A stretch of DNA of 64,000 nucleotides from Onchocerca volvulus (taxonomy: Eukaryota; Nematoda; Chromadorea; Rhabditida; Onchocercidae). This document shows positions 58,742 to 64,000 of the stretch, one piece after another. The position numbers were made by a program, and so were the translations under genes. The stretch covers positions 21,243,753 through 21,307,752 of the forward strand of contig HG738138.1 in NCBI GenBank assembly GCA_000499405.2, given 5' to 3'. The number at the start of each line of letters is the position of its first letter. Within the stretch, counting starts at the first letter, position 1. A model generated the notes under the pieces. The model saw only the letters and a list, made by a program, of their open reading frames with translations, was not told the origin of the DNA and made no database searches.

Positions 58742-60846
58742 ATCGATGCTATTCAGTGAAGAATCAGAATTTCTGTTTGACTGCGAAAAGCTGTTTGCCT
58801 GACAGTTTCATTGACAGGAAATTTAGTTTTTGGAAAAAGAGCTACAATAATTGCAACTGTAATTTGATTATGATAGATAATTAAAAGATTAGTAACTCAA
58901 ACTGATAAGAATCTGACATTTCCTCCAGACTAACTGTCCTCTTTTCCTTTCTTCGCATTCTTCATTCAAATTCCAGTAAATATTTCGATTCATGAAAGCT
59001 TCAATATTTCAAACTTATTCTTACGAATAATTTTTGTATGACTGTTGACAGCATCTCTCGTTTTCTGAAATATTTATGTGCTTATGTCTTCCTATAAATT
59101 CTTTAGTTTTGTTGAAGTTTAACAGCACATCCAGTCCAGTATAACTATTCAAGGCTTGTTTATCCAAGACCAAGACTATTACCCTCTCTCTCTTTCTCTT
59201 TCTCTCTCGCTCATTCTCTCCTAGCTAGTAGTAGCAGTTGTTATTGGGAGTGTTAACAATGTTAAACTTTTCATTTCTACTCCTGGATAGCTTCTCCATC
59301 CTAAATAGTTATGATTGTCAAGATTACTTCAAAATTCCTTCTTTTTTTTTCAATTCATAGCAACTCTTCTCTGTTCCTTTCATCTAATTTTGAAAAAAAT
59401 ACTCTCAACAAAAGGCCTTCGTTGCAATTTCAAGGCTCGCATGCCATTCTCACTCTGCACACATGAGGCATTCTTGCATAACAGCAAATAATGAAAAGAA
59501 ATCTGTTGAACGAAATCGATCTGCAAGGAGCGCTTGGGTGCTGCTGGTACATCACGAGTCGTTGCCAGATAGACATGTCATTTAAACAGTGTTTCGCTAC
59601 ATTTTCATTTTTAAACTTGAGTAACATTTCAGAAATTCGAAAGTACATGATATTTTATTAGTAAAGAATATGAAATGCTTCAGATAAGGATGTTCAGTGT
59701 TTTAGGTCGCCTGATATTCATAAGAGTTATCGGTACATTCACAATAATAAATTAATTTTCGAATTTATTCATTCCGTTATAAGCAAGTCAACATAATTTG
59801 CGATATGAAATGGTGACATTTCCAAGTCTATGTCATGCCATCGCAATGTTTTCTTATAAATAATTTATATTGAAGGCGGTAAAATTTTATTGAACCATAC
59901 TTTAGCTTCGTGTTATTAGTCTCACCCATGACTTCTGTCAACTACCGTACACCTAGGAGAAAGTTTGAGCTACTGAACCATATTTCATACACAGAAGCTT
60001 TTCTCTTTCATTATTCGAAGCAGTGATAAGCATAGCAGAAACGAAACATTCCTTGTTTTAGTCAACTGCTATTGCATTTATCAGTGTGTTGTTTTTTTCG
60101 CTTAACAATTCGTATTTCTCGATATGTAATGATGACTATATTATGCGCTTTTGCGCCTAAACCCAAATGTTATTATTATTTACAATTCTCTATTCACATC
60201 CTATTATTAGTTTGCTAAACGCTTGACAAACCAGCTAAATCCTATTTCCTTCAAGGAATGACTGATGTGGAGAAGGAATTAAAAGTTTTGTTTAAAGTTA
60301 GATATGGAATCTCTATCTTACATGGCCAGGCGCTATTTAAAGCACCAATATATTTTTGGCACAATGGTGCATATGGGGTCTATAAACCGATATAACCAAA
60401 GCCTATATTATATTCATTTCCGTCTAGATTAGCACAAACTTTTGACTTTCTTTCAAAAGCAGACACAAGATGTGCGATACTACAATGCTATTTAATATGG
60501 CCAGCTCACTCCTTAATCCCGTTAAATAAACCATAATAAAATTTTCTCCCATTACTAACTCAATATCTAATGCCTTCTCTTTTGCCAGCTGCCATTTAAA
60601 TCACTGTTAATTGCAGTTTTAAATTATTACGAATAAGTGCCCACAATAATGGATTTTTAAATTATTTTGAAATGAAAATTATTCACAGGTGACGTAATTG
60701 TTGATCGAACATCATTATTTAGGCATGAAGAAAATAGTCGTGATAAAATAAACAGTTATCGATACGTCGGAGGAGAAATATACGGACAAGTGAAGTATAA
60801 TTTTACATGTCAGAATTTTTTGAAAATTGAATTCGATGTAGAATCA
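58742..60846 (+). CDS. Two exons of an unidentified cysteine-containing protein (partial)
   Basis: Exon 58742-58858 (acceptor GTTTAG, donor T|GTAATT) encodes RCYSVKNQNFCLTAKSCLPD, then FWKKSYNNCN. Exon 60689-60846 (acceptor ATTCACAG, donor TCA|GTAAGT) encodes DVIVDRTSLFRHEENSRDKI, then YRYVGGEIYGQVKYNFTCQN, then FLKIEFDVES. The first ends in phase 1 and the second starts in phase 1, the split codon giving Cys, so the pair joins cleanly across a 1.83-kb intron. Six Cys and an N-glycosylation site (Asn-Phe-Thr) suggest an extracellular or secreted protein (inference). A weaker third exon may follow a GTCAG acceptor at 61003 (IKAAAADANPPYSPFSRSSY). Neither the first nor the last exon was found, and the family is not recognised. 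Confidence 0.45.
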
Positions 60847-63800
60847 GTAAGTGTATTTTTCAATACTCAGAAATTTTTTTGCAATTTCAGCTGATTAAAA
60901 ATGATAAACATGATCTGTTTTGAAAAGCAGTAGTGTGAAGGCTAAATTTTGATCTTTGCTATTTAAAAAAAAAAAAAAAAAAAAAGGAAAAATTGCTGTC
61001 AGATTAAGGCTGCAGCCGCTGATGCCAATCCTCCCTATTCTCCATTTAGCCGCTCATCCTACTTTACACATTTGTGGCCCAGTTGTTGTCGAATGAGACC
61101 CTTAAATTTCCTTCTTTTTATAATCTATTTCTTAAGCTATTCACAATTATGGCTCTTTTGTCCAGTGATGCATCAAATATGGCTATATTTTTTGAATGCC
61201 ATTTCCAGCTTCTTTCATCATTAAAATTACTTTTTGAAATAACTTTCCAAGTTATGAATTTCAAATTATGTTTATCGAGACTAATATATAGCTTCACACT
61301 TCTTATTTCATTCACTATTTAGGGTATAAATCGCACCAAAATGTGAATTTCGAAATCAATTTTTTTTTTTATTTTAAATTTCAATTTTTCTGAAGAAATT
61401 TTTTTCAGATTTAAATCACTCACTAGTTGATATTTCTGTTTTTATTGTTTCTAAACAATAGTTATAAGAATGATTCTTGTTAATCCAGAGAGAGTCTTTA
61501 TTCTTATATTATTTACTCTTAGTTTTTTTTTTAATTACCCAAAGATGAGGGTAAAGCAGTATTCCAGCCTCAATTACGCATTGCCTGTAAAAATTTTTTT
61601 CTCAATCGCCAGTTTAAGAAACATGATTAGATAAGAGCAAAGAGCGGAATGGCACTGTTTCCGGATTCTTGAAGAAACAGAATCATTTCTTTAAGGATCT
61701 GGTAACGATTAGTGTCATTCAGCCAGCTAAAATTTCATCCAGCTCATTGAACTCACCTTATTTCTTATTTCTTATCATAAAATTTCTCCATGCTAGAAAT
61801 TTATGTCACGCATGTATCTCTCCAACATTCCGAGGGCAATTCGTGAAGCAAATTTTGCTTCCGCATTTGAATTCTAACCTATTTTTCTAGTTTGATGAAT
61901 AAAGCAAATTTCAATAGATGCTTTTGTGAAACCAGTATCTTGTTATGGTGTGATTTTTAATGATTCAGTAATGTTGGAACGCGAGTTATATCCTCTCTGG
62001 AAACTAAATAGTCTTGTTTAATGTTTTCTGGCAGAGCGCTAAGTGATTCGAGAACACTGATAGTCTAATGATCAGTTGATTGACAGCTGTGCTTCGTTCA
62101 GAAACTTCTCACATATAGCACTTTATCTCAGGCAAAATGTACCAAATGTGTGAGATATGCCGACTGATGTGATTCGGAAAATTTTCGTCCCTTATCTAGA
62201 ACTGCCAAAAAACATCCTTCCACAAAAACGATTCTTTAGGCTTATTACTTCCTTCTACCTGTGCATGTAATTTATCACTTTACTTTGAAATATGGCAAAT
62301 TTATCGAATGAAATGAGAACTGCTAGAGCGATGGCACAATAAAAGTTACCTTAAATTTCATCTTCTTCCTCAGAAATCATATAGTCGTCCATCTTTTATT
62401 CTGACAATGTTTTTGGGATAGATATATTATGCGACATTTTATTTTTATTTTTGCCATAATAATCTTTTGAATTCATTAAGCATTGTGGAAATTGATTAAA
62501 TGGCATGACAGCAAATGAAGCGTTTGCTAAGCATCACAAATTCAATGAAAGATTCGTCAAGTTAGAATAATCTGCTAGTCTTTAGATGACATCACAAATA
62601 AAAATGCTCATAAATATTTTTTATTATGAATAAAAGCACTTAGCAACACTCTATTAAGTACAAACGAAAAGTCTTTGCAAAAAAAAAAGAGGAAAAGAAT
62701 ACTAAAAAATATTTCTTGCCAAAAAAAATAAAGTCAAAATAGCAGTGTTACAAAAATATTCATTTCTAATTATTTTAGTATGACTTAACTTAAGACTATT
62801 TTAACAATTCCTTGGAAAAATAGTTTACCTTGAATCCATCCAGTGATAGCTTTGAAAAATTTCTCAGAATAATTTTTGTAACACTGCTAGTTTGACTAAA
62901 AAAAGAAAACTGACCACTTTGCCTTCTAGTTTCACTTTGAGTGTTTCGTCTTAATGATCTGGAAAAAAAGGTAAGGTTTCTTTTAACTTTTTAATGACAA
63001 AATATCACTTGGCCTTTTGATACTAATGCAAATTAAAAAAGATCATTATATTCAGATGAAGCACCCTTAAAAAATTTCGTGAAATATTAAACAACAATAA
63101 TAATTATACATATCTATGAGATATTTTATCTTTACAACATTTTTTGCTGAATAAATTGTATAGGTTTTAATTTATTTTTTGATGCTTAAGGAGATTCAAA
63201 ATTCAGAGAAGCATTGGAGGATATTTCTGATTTTTAAATGGTAATTCCAAGCTTCTCGAACAAAGCCAAGTACTTTATGAAAAATAATTATAGGTCACAC
63301 TGTTTTAATTATTAAAATTTCATTACTCTCTACAAAATGCTAATTTTCGGATTGCTTCGTATTTTTATAATATGTTAGCAATATCAGTCATGAAATTAAT
63401 AGATTTATATTATCCCGCTTTTTATAATATGATTTCTAAATGCATCTTATATAAGTTCACATCCATAAATGACTTTCACTACGTTAATTGAGATAATTTT
63501 TCACTTTCATTCTTAAGCCTCCTTAATTTTGTGATTAAAATACTTATCTAGTAATATACAAATATACCCACTGCCTATTATAGAGATGAGGATGAAACGT
63601 TTGATGTGTTATTGTTTTTGACAATCATAACTCACTGTGCTTGCATTCCTTTCAATTAAAATTCTGAGTTAGGATGATAATGATAAAGAAGATCACTGGA
63701 ATGAAAAAGGTACTGCACTCGTGCAATCATGCATATATATTATATATTTCTTACTGTTGAGAAAACTTGTACGGCTCTATAATACCGCATTTTTTATCAA

Positions 63801-64000
63801 TTTTGAAATACATGTTAGTGTGTATGAACATTTGTTCACTACTTTCAGCATGAAAATATTTATAAGTTTACCGTAGATCATATCCTGAAGCATATCTCTT
63901 TTAAAATTAATTTCGAACAATTAGCCCTGAAAAAAAGTTGAATTTTAGAAATAAGTCTGATAGACTTTTTCATGCAATTATTTGAGCAAACCCTTATTTT
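60847..64000. other. Gene-poor right end
   Basis: AT-rich. Contains a GC-richer patch at about 61003-61090 (possible exon, see the preceding gene), an exon-like stretch at about 62104-62160 with a Cys-x-x-Cys (CEIC), and the inverted repeat at 62733-62895. It may be intronic to a long plus-strand gene that runs out of the window. Confidence 0.4.
62733..62895. mobile_element. MITE-like element with 28-bp terminal inverted repeats
   Basis: Left end 62733-62760 (GTCAAAATAGCAGTGTTACA then AAAATATT) is the near-exact reverse complement of the right end 62868-62895 (AATAATTTTTGTAACACTGC then TAGTTTGAC), with two or three mismatches. The whole unit is about 163 bp, has no ORF and is AT-rich inside, which fits a miniature inverted-repeat element. 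Target duplications are not clear. Confidence 0.65.

Noticed and set aside
61669..61890. 73-codon plus ORF
   Set aside because: No good splice sites, no domain, composition close to background.

Overview
This is an AT-rich eukaryotic window with a nematode look. Exons are short (mostly 60-200 bp), introns end in TTTCAG, donors are GTAAGT, GTATGT or GTTTGT, and several first exons sit just after a splice acceptor, as expected with spliced-leader trans-splicing. The nuclear genes have clear animal orthologues. A bacterial uroporphyrinogen-III synthase (HemD) fragment of Rickettsiales character lies among them. Together these suggest a filarial (spirurid) nematode with present or past Wolbachia; the species cannot be fixed from the sequence alone.

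Layout. 1-3847 (+): 3' part of CNOT10, a CCR4-NOT subunit. 5103-21605 (-): a complete, many-exon HEATR5 (AP-1/clathrin trafficking), convergent with CNOT10. 22703-23483 (-): SAYSD1-like ER quality-control protein. 23854-24030: eight copies of a CpG-rich 22-bp repeat in the interval shared with the next, divergent gene. 24263-25794 (+): an unrecognised 213-residue basic protein. 25795-29609: gene-poor. 29610-35440 (+): K+-dependent Na+/Ca2+ exchanger (NCKX/SLC24), with a one-base frame conflict. 35441-38659: gene-poor.

From 38660 to 51742 lies a mitochondrial group: GHITM/TMBIM5 (-), BOLA1 (-) and, divergently, the m-AAA protease subunit paraplegin (+). The HemD-like fragment lies between BOLA1 and paraplegin, its stop 37 bp before the BOLA1 start codon. 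The spacer between GHITM and BOLA1 holds an unexplained GC-rich open frame.

51743-64000 is poor in recognisable genes. It contains exon-like pieces of a coiled-coil gene (minus strand, about 55.2-55.9 kb, possibly decaying), two phase-compatible exons of an unidentified cysteine-containing protein (58742-60846, plus strand) and a MITE-like inverted repeat near 62.8 kb.

All intron/exon models were made by hand. Family assignments rest on motif recognition, not on searches.
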